From: Brachionus manjavacas | Taxonomy: Eukaryota; Rotifera; Eurotatoria; Ploima; Brachionidae | DNA length: 64,000 bases | Reading direction: 5' to 3' | Assembly: GCA_019054805.1 (NCBI GenBank) | Contig: JAHQIY010000009.1 | Location: forward strand, 868,001 to 932,000 | Program-made: the position numbers and the translations under genes | The notes under the pieces: generated by a model | Told to the model about the DNA's origin: nothing | Seen by the model: only the letters and a program-made list of their open reading frames with translations | Databases searched by the model: none | Shown: positions 12,101 through 24,800 of the stretch, piece after piece | How the letters are laid out: each line of letters opens with the position of its first letter | Numbering within the stretch: position 1 is the stretch's first letter

Positions 12101-15100
12101 TATCAGAAGTAAAATAAAATCTTAATCAATATTTTTGAAATTTTCCAATAAATATTCAGACTTGTTTTTAAGTCACAGTTTTAAGTCTAAGTCACAAAAA
12201 TTTAAGTCAAAGTTATGACTTGACTTAAATTTTTTTTTTTCTTTAAGTCAAAGTCATGACTTAAAATTTTTTTTTTCTTTTTTTAAGTCAAAGTCATGAC
12301 TTAACTTAAATTTTTTTTTTTTTTTTTTTAAGTCAAGTCATGAGTTAGATTAGAAATACTTTTAATTATTTATTTCATTAAAATTGAGTATTATTGGTAG
12401 TGGATGATTGTTGGCCGTTGGTTTTTTTTTTTTTTAATAAAATTATGGTTTTTTTTAATTAATATAAATATTTAATTTTCTTAAATTTTTTATTTTTTAT
12501 GATATTTTGGCATCTTTTTTCAGCGCCGCAGTCCCAAATTCTGGCCGCCAAGCTGAACGGCTAAATGACCGCCCGCCACAATGTTGACCGTAACTTTGAC
12601 TTGCCGCTTTTTTTTTAACGATTTTTTAAACTTAAAAATTTATTTAATTAAGTCATTGACTTGACTTAAAAAAAAAAAAAAAATTTAAGTCATTGACTTG
12701 ACTTAAAAAAAAAAAAAAAAAATTTTAAGTCATTGACTTGACTTGACTTAAGACTTGTGACTTAAAAACAACTCTGTAAATATTTAAACTTTGTTTGGCT
12801 GTATATTCTTAAATTTTAATTAATATTAAAATTTCATTAAAAGCCTTTATTTGGCTACCTATATGTGAATTTCAAATATATCTTTAAAATTTTCAAATAA
12901 AGATTTAAAAAAATCAATTAGAAAAAAAAGGATTTTTTTTTTCTAAAAATTTTTTTTTTTAAAAAAAAAAAAAATTTAAAAAAGCCTATTTCATCATTCT
13001 TATTAAGATTCTTATCTTTTAAGTTTTCGTCATGTGATCATAACGACGAAATTGCCTTAAATTTTTATTATATTAATTTTTTAATCTGAAGGAGCTTTAG
13101 CTTGGTACATTTATTTAAACAAATAAATAATGAATTAAAATTCTGCATGAAAATTCGATTTTTTTGAAAATTTTTAAAAATATTTCAAATTCCTAATAAA
13201 ATTATTTTATCTGACATACTATTAATTTAATTTGATCTTGAATTGCATTTTTCCTAAATTCCATCAATCATTCAGCGTAGAAAATAAAATAGAAACAAAT
13301 TTAATTTAACCTTTTATTAACTAATTGATTATTTATTAGTTTACCGAGCAATTTTGTTTAATCTTATTAATTGAGGAATTTTATTGAAAACTAAAAATGA
13401 AAACTTGGAGTACTCTTTTTAAATTTTGTGGTGTTGATTTAAATGGACTTAAAAAAAAAACACTGTCTATCCATCAGTTTTTCTTACCTGAATAAAAGGA
13501 TACTTCTGTTTTATACACCAACAATAATATGGGGGTAATTAGTCATAAAACATGTATTTTAAAATTAAATTCTGAATATTTGAAAAAGAGTGTTTTTTTT
13601 ATTTTTTTGTTATTTTTAAATTTCTTTTTTTAATTTTAATTACTAAACTTAAGCATTTTTTCTTAAATCATTAATGAATGGCGGCAAAATGAACTCCATT
13701 AATGTAAATGTATAGAAATTTTTTTTGAACAAATTTGTAAAAAAATGAAAAAAAATTCTTAATTATTTTTGAAATAAATTTAATCAAGCGAGCAAAGATA
13801 GCGATTTTATTCATAAAATCTCCTTGAAAAAAAATAAACAATTAGATCGGTTTGTATCACTTAAAATACAGAACCAAAAGATTATCTTTTCGTAATTTTA
13901 ACAAATGGCAAGTTTTTTTTTCTATTTTACATTTCTAAAAATAATTGCGTAGTTATATTTCAAATTTTAACATACTTAAGTATTGAGTTTTAATGAAACA
14001 ACGTAATTTCAAAATTTCAAAAAAGTTGAATGGAAAAAAAAACTTGTCAAATTTTATTTGTGTTTAATTTTTCTAATTTCGTGATAAAATCTCAATTCTC
14101 TATCTATTATTTTTAATAAAAAGTAATAGAAATCAAAAATTGAGTTAATAACTTTTGAACAAGGATTATTTAGCGAGTGCGATGATAAAAAAAGGTGAAG
14201 AAGCTCAGGAAAAGCTGAGAAAATGCTCCATAAATTTATTTTACTAAAATGCAAGACACTTAAATTTTTAAGCTATTTGTAAAATCAAATTAAAATTTAA
14301 CTATTAACTAGTTTAGGTAATTATTTATAAAGTCAAAGTCGAAACCAAATAGGAAAAAGTCTATCGCTTGAAATTCAATACAATTAACCTTTTTTAATTT
14401 TTAATAAAGAGAATTGAGCTAAATTTTAAATATTGATGTTAATTAATATTATTGAATAGAATAAGATTTTTTAGCATGTTGTTTATTAAAATAAAATAAT
14501 TAAGTAAAATAAAATTATTAAATATAATTAATAATACCAAAAACGGGAATTTTTCAAATATTTATAAAAATAATTAAATTCGGCTTTTCTTGAAATTTTT
14601 AGTCAAAGCTGAAAAAATTTTTTTTCTTAATTTATCTAAAGAAATTTTTTGTAATATTTCAATTCTTATCTTTTTCCGATTAGGCAAGATCATGGTCCGA
14701 ATGTTTAGATGCAACCATTCAATTGACAAAAATTAAAAGACAAGAAGATTCCACATTTATAGACATACTTGAAGAGATACGGTTTGGCCGGTAAGAATCA
14801 ATTTAAACTTTGAAATGGATAAAAATCAAAAAATTTATTAGATGCTCTGAAAAAACAGTCGAACTGTTGACAAACAGTAAATACCAGGAATTTAAAAACA
14901 AACAAATCTTGCCAACCAAACTCTGCACACACAAAGACGATGTGGAATTTATTAATAACAAAGAAATAAATGACTTATCTTCGGACCAACAATTGTACAC
15001 TGCGTATGATAGTGGTGATTTTAGCTATGCCAAAAAATTGCTGAACATTCTTTGCCCAGCAAAAGACGAATTAGTGCTCAAAAAAAATGCCCAAGTGATA

Positions 15101-15505
15101 TTGACCAAAAATTTGGATGTAGCTAATAACTTGGTCAATGGTTCTAGGGGATGTGTTGTTGGATTTAATGAGAACAAATTGCCAATAGTTAAATTTATGA
15201 ATCAAAACGAAATGGTTATTAAGCACGAAACATGGACATTTAAAGTAAATGCAGCAGGTCAGACATTAACCAGAAAACAAATACCATTACAGCTTGCTTG
15301 GGCTATTTCTATACATAAAAGTCAAGGAATGACGCTAGACTGCGTCGAGCTGTCTTTATCACGAGTCTTCGAGTTCGGCCAGGCTTATGTAGCCTTGTCA
15401 AGAGCCAAATCGCTTGAAAATTTGCGGATAATTGACTTTGATCCGAACGCAATAAAAGCAAATGACACTGTTATCAAATATTATCAAAAATTAAAAAAAA
15501 TTTAA
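9124..15505 (+). CDS. PIF1: PIF1-family 5'-to-3' DNA helicase
   Basis: Four exons, 9124-10160, 10217-10334, 14684-14790 and 14842-15505, keep phase throughout and give 641 aa. Two introns are tiny (56 and 51 bp); the second is 4.35 kb. Residues 1-110 match the N-terminal region of animal PIF1. A low-complexity Ser-rich linker precedes the SF1B core. Walker A is GSGGTGKS (235-242), motif II is DEIS (328-331), motif III is GDFLQLPPV (364-372), and later motifs are SIHKSQGMTL (576-585) and QAYVALSRAK (601-610). Family members unwind G-quadruplexes and DNA-RNA hybrids, and act in telomere, mitochondrial and replication-fork maintenance. The first ATG in frame fits the family's N-terminus. The exon 2/3 join FCFQ|ARSW matches the conserved family sequence, which supports bridging the long intron. 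The gene converges with the laminin gene, with stop codons about 330 bp apart. Confidence 0.93.
10411..11042. mobile_element. Non-autonomous element with GGTCTAGTCGG terminal repeats
   Basis: GGTCTAGTCGG at the left end is reverse-complemented as CCGACTAGACC near 11031-11041. Inside the left end the motifs AGGTGAAC and GTTCACCT recur several times in both orientations, and a matching AGGTGAACC lies inside the right end. No clear target-site duplication was found, only AAATTT nearby on each side. No transposase is encoded. Superfamily not assigned. Confidence 0.55.
11475..11592. repeat. 37-bp inverted repeat with following TGACTTT motifs
   Basis: ATAAAGTCAAACAAAAAAAT onward at 11475-11512 is reverse-complemented at 11556-11592 with one length difference in a T run. 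Immediately downstream (11604-11730) the motif TATGACTTT or a close variant occurs about five times at roughly 30-bp steps. Probably a fold-back element or the edge of one. Confidence 0.7.
12157..12776. mobile_element. hAT-type MITE with 8-bp target duplication
   Basis: The ends are CAGACTTGTTTTTAAGTCAC and, reverse-complemented, CAGAGTTGTTTTTAAGTCAC. The element is flanked on both sides by an exact 8-bp duplication TAAATATT (12149-12156 and 12777-12784). CAG-starting ends and 8-bp duplications are the hAT superfamily hallmark. The subterminal regions are arrays of AAGTC/GACTT repeats in inverted orientation separated by T or A runs. A short GC-rich centre lies near 12520-12615. There is no open frame for a transposase, so mobilisation would need an hAT enzyme in trans. 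Confidence 0.88.
13085..13130 (+). repeat. LINE 3' tail in PIF1 intron
   Basis: This is the TCTGAAGGAGCTTTAGCTTG module followed by AAATAAATAA, the same 3'-terminal signature as at 3157, 44945 and 50950. The insertion appears to contain only the tail. Confidence 0.55.
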
Positions 15506-15832
15506 TTTTTCTTTTTATAGAATTTTGTTTTTTACAATTACAATAAGTAAATTTTTAATTTTCTAAAAAATTTTTTTTATAAAATAGTTTTTGCAAAAAT
15601 AAATAAAATGTTCAAAAATAATTGTTCGAGTTAAATTTTATTTTAAATATAAAAAAAAGATTATTTTAATGAAATTAAAGATCAAAACAAAATAACATCA
15701 AGGAACAATCAAACTAAATTAATTGATTTATTTAAAAAAAAAAAGTTTTGGTAAAAATCCAAATTATATAGAGACCTTTTTTAAGATTCTTTAGCCAATT
15801 GAACAAAAAACTCACTAAGCTTCAAAACGCAT

Positions 15833-18800
15833 TTAACTACAACTACCAAAATATTTAGTCTTGGCTAAAATATCTAATTTAATAATCATTGCTTTGGATG
15901 TTAAAGAGTTTATTGTTGACTTCAACTCATCTATTTTAATTCGAGTCTCGTCATAATTTTTTTGTAATTCTTTAAAAAAAATTCATTAAAAAAATTATTT
16001 ATTACTCAGATAGAAATTTACTCTCTATTTTGCTTGTTTTTTGATCTAGCATGTTTCTTTTGGCCAAAATTTTGGACTGCAAAGCAATCAAACTATCCAA
16101 GACTTCAGCACCATTCTTGTTATTATCCTTGTCTTGGATGTATTGTTGGAAAAGTTCAGTTACTTGATCGAGTTTAATTTTTAAGATATCTAAGCTCTAA
16201 ATAAAAATTAATAAATTTTATTTAAAAACAAAGCTAAAAAATACATTTTTGGTTCGTTCAAGGGTAACGCCAGACTCTTTTGCCTTCGACTTCAAAGACT
16301 CCTGTTTAGCCAAGGCATTGGACAATTTTTCTTTGCTATTATCCAAATCAATAGAATTTTTCAAGTCATTTAATGAACTTTCAATGTCTTTGAGTGCATT
16401 TTCTGCATTATTCAGCTCATTAAAGCTCTAATTAATAAAATTTAAAAATTAACAATAAATAAATATCAAATTGTTTACAGATAAGATATCCGATTCAGCA
16501 TTACTATTCTGAAAAATGAATTCATTCAAACTGTTGTCGGTTTCTTTGGCTTTGAGTTCTTGGTGCTCTATTGTTTGGGCAGTTTGGTTTAATTGATAGA
16601 AAATTTTTGGCAATTCCTGGCCAATTTTATCGCCTTTTTCCAAAAGTTCCTGGCTGTGTTGGCGGCTAGACTCTGTCTCTTGATCAATATCATCAATGTT
16701 CACCTTGGCCGCCAAATCACTTATTTGATTCAAAGTTTCCTCAAGATCGTTCTCATTCAAATCAATATTTTTATTGTTCACATAATTAATATTCTAAAAA
16801 AATTTATTATTTAAAAAATCATTAAAGAAAATTTTTTTTACTTCTTCGATTTGATTTGGCTTGTCGGCATTAGTCTCAGAATACTTATCAATCTTGTCTA
16901 TTAAATCACTTAGTTGATCATTTTTGGCATTTATGTCCCCGAGCGATTTGTTGACATAACTTATCAATTCTTCAACTTCTTTGTTTGATCCGTTCAATAA
17001 ATTGCTCGAATTAATAAGCTAAATTAATTTGGTTTAAATGAATTTTTATTTTAGATGCTAAAAATTTTTTTACTTTGGTCAAAATTTTTTTCAAGCTTGT
17101 CTCTTGTTTGGTGTACAGTTGTTCAAAATTTTTTTTCAAATTTCTTAAAGTATTGTACGAATCAGCGAGTCCAGGACAAGTGGAAGAATTAGAGCCACAT
17201 TTTCCGTCACAAACAGCACCGCCACATTTAGCCGAGCATCTTTCACCATCCGAAGTTAATTGTCCGCACACAGCCTCATTTAGCTGAGCAATTGAATCCA
17301 TGGCATCGGACAAATTGGTGGCAACACTGCTCAAGTAATTTTTAAGCAAGCTGTCCGAGCGTTCAAAATTTTCTTTGGAATTTTCCAATTTGTCTTTCAA
17401 CGAGTCCAAAGCTGGTTTCAACTCAGTATCAAGTCTGAGCTCGGTATTTTTGATTGAGTCCACTGCTTGATCAGTCATAAACAAAGCTTTATTTAAGCTG
17501 TCCAAGGCTCCGATTTCATTCGATTCTTTTAGCTTAAGAGCCTCTTCAAAGTGTTCTTCAGCAGATCTTTTTATATTTGAAAATCTGTTCTGAATTGACT
17601 CCAGTCTTCCATGTAAATTTTCCTGTGACCATTTTTCTATGTCGTAATACTTTTCTCTAGAGTTTTTCTTCGACTCCAATTGTTTGCTTTGATAAAAAAA
17701 TTTACTAAAAAATTTGATAAAATTTTAATTTTACTTGATATTTTGAACTTGACTTGTAAGTTCTTTTAACTCGCGGTCGGTGAAATTTAGCGGAATTATT
17801 TTTTTGATGTCATTGAGTCGGTTTTCAAGCTGAGTGTATTCGGCTGTAAAATCGGATATGGACGAGCCCGATGCCACTGCTATATTGCTAGCTCTTTCCT
17901 CTAAACTAACTAAATCCTTTTCCAAATCACCCAAAATATTTGTCCAGTCATCAAAGCATTCTCCACACGGAGTACAAAATGGAACTTCGCCAGTCGTTCC
18001 ACGGTCACAAGTATCACAGTTATATCCTCTGATTCCCTTGCGACAGAAACAAGACCCATTTATTTTGTCGCATTGATCCGAAATCGACCCGTTTGGCGAA
18101 CATTCACATTCTTTAATTTTAAAAATGCTATCAATAAATTTAGAATCAACTTTTTTATTTACTTTTGCATTCTTTTTTAGGATCACCCCAATGACCATAA
18201 CTGCACTCAGCACAAGTTCTTCCACCTCTTGATTCGATACAATCACATTGACCAGTGAACACATCACAAGATGTTGAATTGATGACAGTGCCGTCAATGT
18301 CACAATTGCAGTATGAACATCCTTCGCCACTGGCCAAGCCATAATAATCGTGCTTACACTGATCACAATGCTTACCAATTACGTTTGGTAAACAGAAGCA
18401 TTGGCCGGTTGTTTGATCACAATTCAGAGCTGAGTTACCCTCGGTTCCATCAGGATTACAATTACAAGCTGGAAATTAAATTAATTTAGTTTATTCTTAA
18501 AGTAGCAACAAAAAAAAAATTTGTATTGTTTTTTTCAAAACTAGAAAATTTTGACTCTCTTCAACCCAGAACAAATTCATTTGAATCTGAAAATTTAAAC
18601 AATTTTTTTTAATTTTTGCAATTGATCGATGTCACCACTAGATTTTCATTTATTTAATAACCATTTGATATTTTAATTAAATGGTTAGATGGGTACAGAA
18701 TTATAGCATCAAATATTGAAGAAAATTTATTTCTCTTAAATTTTTTATCCAAATTAACAAGTTTTTGTAAATTGATTAATTTATTTTTATTTCTATTAAA

Positions 18801-21800
18801 AATTTAGACTAATGGAAAACTTTTAATTTAATTCGCTTCTTCTATTATTCTTTTTTCATTCTTATTAAATAATAATTTAGTTTGTTAAAGATTTTATTAA
18901 GACTTAATAATTAAGTTTTAATGAAAAATTAGAATAATGTTTAAATGATTAGAACCAGACTTGTTTTTAAGTCACAGTTTTAAGTCTAAGTCACAAAAAT
19001 TTAAGTCAAAGTTATGACTTGACTTAATTTTTTTTTTTTTTCAAGTCTAAGTCATGACTTAAAATTTTTTTTTTTATTAAGTCAAAGCCAATGTCTTAAA
19101 AATTTTTTTCATTTTTTTAGTGAAGTTTAGTCGAGTCAACTAATTTTCTGATTTTAAAACTAAACTTTTTTTGGATTAGAATAAAAAACCATATGTATTT
19201 TTTAGTTTAAAAATCAGATAATTAGTTCACTTGACTAAACTTCACTAAAAAAAAAATTTATAAGTCATTGACTTGATTTAAGACTTGTGACTTAAAAACA
19301 ACTCTGATTAGAACTTACAAAAAATTAGTAGATTAGATGTACTAATTGCCCTTATAAAACCCACATTTTTCATCCGGGACGTACACCTAACCCATTAATT
19401 ACCTCAGAATTTGTTTTGTTAAATCTGATGATCTTAAAAACGTCGTGAAGATTTCAAGTAAAAGTCTTTAAAAGACCGAAAAATTGAACAGTTATTTTTA
19501 GGATGCATATTAACTCGTCATATTAATAATTAAAATGTCGAATGAAAATAAATAAAATCGTCATTTGGGTAATTAAATTAAAGGTTTTAATTCATAAAAA
19601 TTTTAATTATTAATTCTAATTTTAAACTAGTAGTTCTCTAATCTACAACAAACCCGAGTCCCTAAACCAGAGCTCTGCCCCGGACCCTGTTTAATTTTTA
19701 TATGACGATTTAATCATTGATATGACGGTTTAATATATTTCCTATTTTTATTAATAATATTTAAAATGAAATATGACAAAAGTAAACCAATGTTTTAGTA
19801 GAAGCCAGAATATTTTATCTACGTAGACTTTATAGAAAATATTTGATCTTTGTTCACAATATTTACTTAATGATCATAAAATGCATAAACTTTTAAAAAA
19901 ATGTTTTTTATTATTTTAAACTAGATTAGGAGAAATTTAATTTTTTTGATACTTTAATTCTGTGACCAATGGATCACTAAATTCTTGTCTTGACCGTATC
20001 CAACATTACTAGAGATTAAAATACATATGTTATATTTTAAGTTTAGGCATTTCCGCTTTTATTGACTGCCGAAAATTGTTAATGATTTATTTTAAATATT
20101 AACATTTACTTAATTATTTTTAATAATCAATTAAATAAAAAAAATAAAAAATAAATTGAATAACTTACGTATGCATTCGTGATTTAAAGCGTTTCCATAA
20201 TAGCCAGGCTTGCATTTTTCACAATTATCACCGTCAGTATTGTACAAACAATTTCTGCATTGTCCACTATTTTTGTCACAACTTTCCCGATTATTAGTAT
20301 CAACATTACCATTACACTCGCATTTAACACATGATCCACCTTTGACCAAAGGATTACCCCAATAATGTATGTCACATTCATCACACTTTGGCCCCAAATA
20401 TCCCTCTTTGCATGCACATACCACATAATCTAATGACTGATCAAAATAGCAGGTGTCAGCAAATTGGTTCCCGCTCAAGCCACCGGGACACATGCATTCT
20501 CTACAAGGCTGACCCGATCTAGGATCCCCATAATAACCATCTAGACACCTATTTAAAAAATAATAATCTTTGATTTAATAATAAATATTTAAAAAATGAA
20601 CATTTCACAATGATCTCCATAGGTATGATCTGTGCAATTAATGCAAATTCCAGTTGTTTGGTTACAATTTTTGGCAAATCCATTACAATTGCAGGGTTCA
20701 CACGACGGAAACTTCCAAAAGTTGTCCATACATTTATCACATTTGTCACCTTCGATCCTGTCATAGCAATCACATTTTCCCGTTTCGACATCGCAAAAAT
20801 TGTCTTTGGCACCACCAGAATTGCAATTACATGCTTTAATAAAAAATATTTAAACAAAAAATTGCCAAAAAATTGGTTTCATTTACGCTGGCATCCATTA
20901 GGTCCAAACTCGTAAGTTGAAGGTGCACATTTGTCGCATTTTTTGCCAACAACATTTTGTTTGCATTTACAACTCCCGCCATATTGGTCACATATATTAC
21001 TTACCGAGCCTGTCGGATTACAATCACATGGCACGGCATAGTCGTTATGAACACCAATATTACAAATAAACTTTTTACAAGTCTGACTCATATCTTCTTT
21101 GTATATTCTCAATTGAGCTTCTTTGCATCGGTAGTAGTTGAACTCTTCTAAAAGCTGTTGCTTATTTTCACCCTGAAGAGCCGGTAAATCGGCTACATCA
21201 GGAACTAGAACTATCGAATCTACTAACAAAAATGCATCTCTGGGCTGAACTAAAGGACTGAATCGAACAAAGTCGATGCGAAAAGTGTAGCGTCTTGATG
21301 ATTCGAGACACACTGGTGGTAAAATTATCTGGTGAGTTGAACCTTAAATATTTTTTTAGCATTTGAATGTAAATTAGTTTACCACAGTCTAAAATTAGCG
21401 GATGAGATTGAAAAAAACATAAAAAAAAGTTATAAAAGGTAAATATTGTTAGCGCCACAATTTTTATTTCCTCAAATTAAACCTTTTTATTAAATCTTAT
21501 TTAGATCCTTTTTTTGGTTGAAAACTCAATTTTAAAATTTAATCAATTTTAGATCTAGAAATGCTTTTGCAAAAACACTTAAAATCAAGAAATAAGGAAA
21601 AATTATCAAAAATTAATCGCAAATAATCAAAGATATTTAATATTTTATATTTATTGAATGCCAGGAAATATGTTTATCATAAAAAAAAATTAAATTTGAG
21701 TTCAGGTCTGCACAAATTCTAAAAATTTTAATCTTTTTCTAATTTCTCGAATTTAATTTTTTATTTAAAGTATATCTAGAGCTAAAAATTTCATTTACTC

Positions 21801-24800
21801 TAAATAATCGTATTTTCAAAATTTGTGGACTAAACTTCGAAATCAACTTTCTATAAGTTTTCTAATACTCAGGCAAGTTTAACTTTTTTATTTTAATTTT
21901 AATTTAAAATAATTATTTTTTAATGCAATTCGATATTTTTTTTTCATTTAAAATATTTAAAGTAGTGATTTGACACAAGGATTTTATTTAACGTTAATTT
22001 TCGTGATTTGACATTACGATAATTCATTTAAATTACCACAAATTCTTGAATTTTTTCATTTAGAACTTTACGTTAGTTTACGTGAATTATCGTAAAGATT
22101 TTGTGAAATCACGGAAATTAACGCAAAATATGTATCAAACCACTACTGTCAATAAGTAATTTTTTTTCAAATAGAAAGAAATTTTAGAAATACTTAAAAA
22201 AATAATTTCTTAAAATTATTAAAAAAATTATTAAATTAGCTTTAAAAAATTTTTTTTGAAATATATCATAAAAAATTTAATTCTAAAGTCTTGCAAATCA
22301 TGAAACCATAATTCAGACAAATTAATTTTTAATATTCAAGAAATTTAAAATCTGATAAAAAATTTTTATTAACAAAGTGTCTTCTATGGTGGTCAAATAG
22401 ATGGTCCACGAAACTAAATTTTGTAAAGTGTAAAACAATGTACATTGTAAAAAACAGAGAAAAAATCGAGTATACCTTATGGAATGAAGGAAAAAATAAT
22501 ACGTTAATAGAAACACTGGTTGAAAAAGATCTGGGTGTATTCGTATCTAATGATCTCAAATGGAACAAGCAATGCAGGGCGGCAGCGGCCAAAACAAATA
22601 GGGTTGTTGGACAAATCAAGAACTGTTTATACATTAGTCTCGTAAGACCACATTTTGAATACGCAGTGAGTATGTGGAGTCATGCTACAAAGTCTGACAT
22701 ATTAATTTTGAAGAAGGTGCAAAGAAGGGCAACAAAATTAGTCAAATCGTTGAGGAACGTTTCATATGAGGATAGACTAAATACCTTGGGACTTACAAGT
22801 CTAGAAGATCGTAGAACTAGAGGAGACCTCATTCAAATGTACAAAATAATCAATGGCTTTGAGAAAATTAATCTAGTGAATGGTATAAATTCTGCTAAAA
22901 GTTTGGCACTAAATTTAAGAAAGAAGAATAATATGAGGCTTACAAGAGTATTGACCAAACGCGGCTCATACAGATACAATTTCCGTACAAATCAAGTAGT
23001 GTCAAAATGGAACGACCTGTCACAGGACAGTGTAAGTTCTAAATCAATCAACAGTTTCAAATCAAGGATAGACAATGAATTGTTTGGCAATGGACAAAAC
23101 GAAGAAGAAAGACTGACAAAGCCCTCCAGAGGCTAAATGCTGACTAGCGTTAGTTTAGCATTGCTTTCCTACAGTCTCAATACTACGACTATAGTCTCAA
23201 TACTACTAATAAAAAATCATTGAGATTGATGGAGTCTGACTAAGGTTATTAGACTTCAAATTAATATGCCTGATTTGAGGTACTTAGACAATTGACAATG
23301 ATTGAAGCACCATTTTTCTATTAAGAATTTTATTTAATATTTTTAAATTTTTTCTTAAAAATTAAAACACCAATCTTAATTTTTTGAATTTCTTTGTTTT
23401 ATTATTATAGAAGAATATTTTAAGATTTTAATTATAGCATTACACCTTTTTTTATTTCCTTAATTTTCAACTATTTAAGACGCCCAGATTTTTTTTTAAA
23501 ATAATTTTTAATTTTTGAGTTTCAATTGAAAAAAAATCCTCTTTAATAATTAAGATTTTTTTTAAAAAATAAAATTTCTATTTACCCGCAGCAAGTTTTG
23601 TGAATTTTTCGTCATCTTGGGGCAAATAATCAGCACAAACTCCACCTGGATCGGGATGTCCATCATGCCTGCTAATTTTGACCCTCAAATCCTCCCAATT
23701 TTCATTGTGTAAGTTCTCGTACCTTACCAAAATTTCATAATAACCGGCTTTGAAAATGTTGTCTACGCTGAATTCTAGGGATGCCCCTTCAAAAACTTTG
23801 ACAAACCCGGGTCCAGTCCAAGTGGGACTATACTCCGGTATGAGGGGTCTGATAAAATCATGTGACAATTGATCAAGCTTGGCCGCATCCTCGGCTTCGT
23901 ATAGCAAATGATCTAGTGTGGGGCAAAAAAAACTACTCTCCGGCTTGTCACAAGTCCTGCCCGACATGTTCGGCTTGCATTTGCATTGACCCGTTTCCCG
24001 GTCACAACTGTTGTCATAGGAGCCACCAGGCGAGCAATCACACGGTTTACAGCCATCCGGGTCCTCCTCACTAAGTCCAAAATAGCCAGGCAAACACTGA
24101 TCACAAGCTCTGCCAGTCACAAACCTTTTACACTCACACAACCCAGACACTTTATCGCATCCCAAATTACCACTAGTTCCAATTAAGTTACACGAACACG
24201 GCTCACATCCGTCCTCGTTCTCCCTGGTCAAATTAAAGTATCCATTTTTGCATCGGTCACAATTTTCGCCATCAACAAACGGCTTGCAATGGCACCTGCC
24301 GGCCACCAGACCCTCAGCTTCATCTGTGTACGGGTCACAAGTTAAATCTCCGTCAACAGTTCCGGCAATTTCGCATTGACAAGGCCGACAAGTGTTCAAA
24401 TCATCAATCGGCTTGAGTGGGTCTCTCCAAAAGTTTTGCTTGCATTTTTCACAATTGCTTCCCTCAGTGTTGTCCATGCAGTTGTCACAAATGCCGCCAC
24501 TTGTAAAATTGGTCTCCTTCCACAATTGCTCGCTGAAAGTGCAGCTTGTCGCGTGGTTGTTGCAGTTGCAGCGCTTGCACTCGTTGGTCTGCGAGGTGCG
24601 AGCAGGCATCCAAGGCCTGTCATTGTACAAGGGCAAGCAGCGGTCACAATTAGTGCCCCAAGTGTTGTGCTCGCACTGGCACTGTCCATCGACCATGCCG
24701 CTTTTGTCCTCGTCATACTGCACGCCATGGACCGGAATGCAGCGGCTGGCGTGACCATAGCACATGCAGCTGCCTCTCACCACCATTTCGTACATGGCGT

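Larger units (their letters stand above)
10335..14683 (+). other. PIF1 intron 2, a 4.3-kb sink of inverted-repeat elements
   Basis: The intron starts GTAAAT and ends ...CGATTAG. It holds a terminal-inverted-repeat element (10411-11042), a 37-bp perfect inverted repeat (11475-11592), an hAT-type MITE with target duplication (12157-12776) and a LINE tail (13085-13130). The remainder (13131-14683) is AT-rich with no recognised feature; reading frames there look spurious. Confidence 0.75.
18469..20168 (-). other. 1.7-kb laminin intron with MITE and GC-rich repeat
   Basis: This intron separates the LE-coding exons 4 and 5. It holds an hAT-type MITE at 18956-19306 and a 28-bp GC-rich repeat at 19660-19687. 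The rest is AT-rich with no recognised feature. Confidence 0.75.
21343..23585 (-). other. 2.2-kb laminin intron 1 with LINE fragment and fold-back element
   Basis: The intron interrupts the LF domain. It contains an inverted-repeat element (21961-22147) and a 5'-truncated LINE fragment in antisense orientation (about 22376-23215). The remainder is AT-rich. Confidence 0.75.

Noticed and set aside
12157-12776. CRISPR-like array suggested by repeated AAGTC units
   Set aside because: Repeats are short, irregular and inverted, within a transposon with target duplications in a eukaryotic intron.
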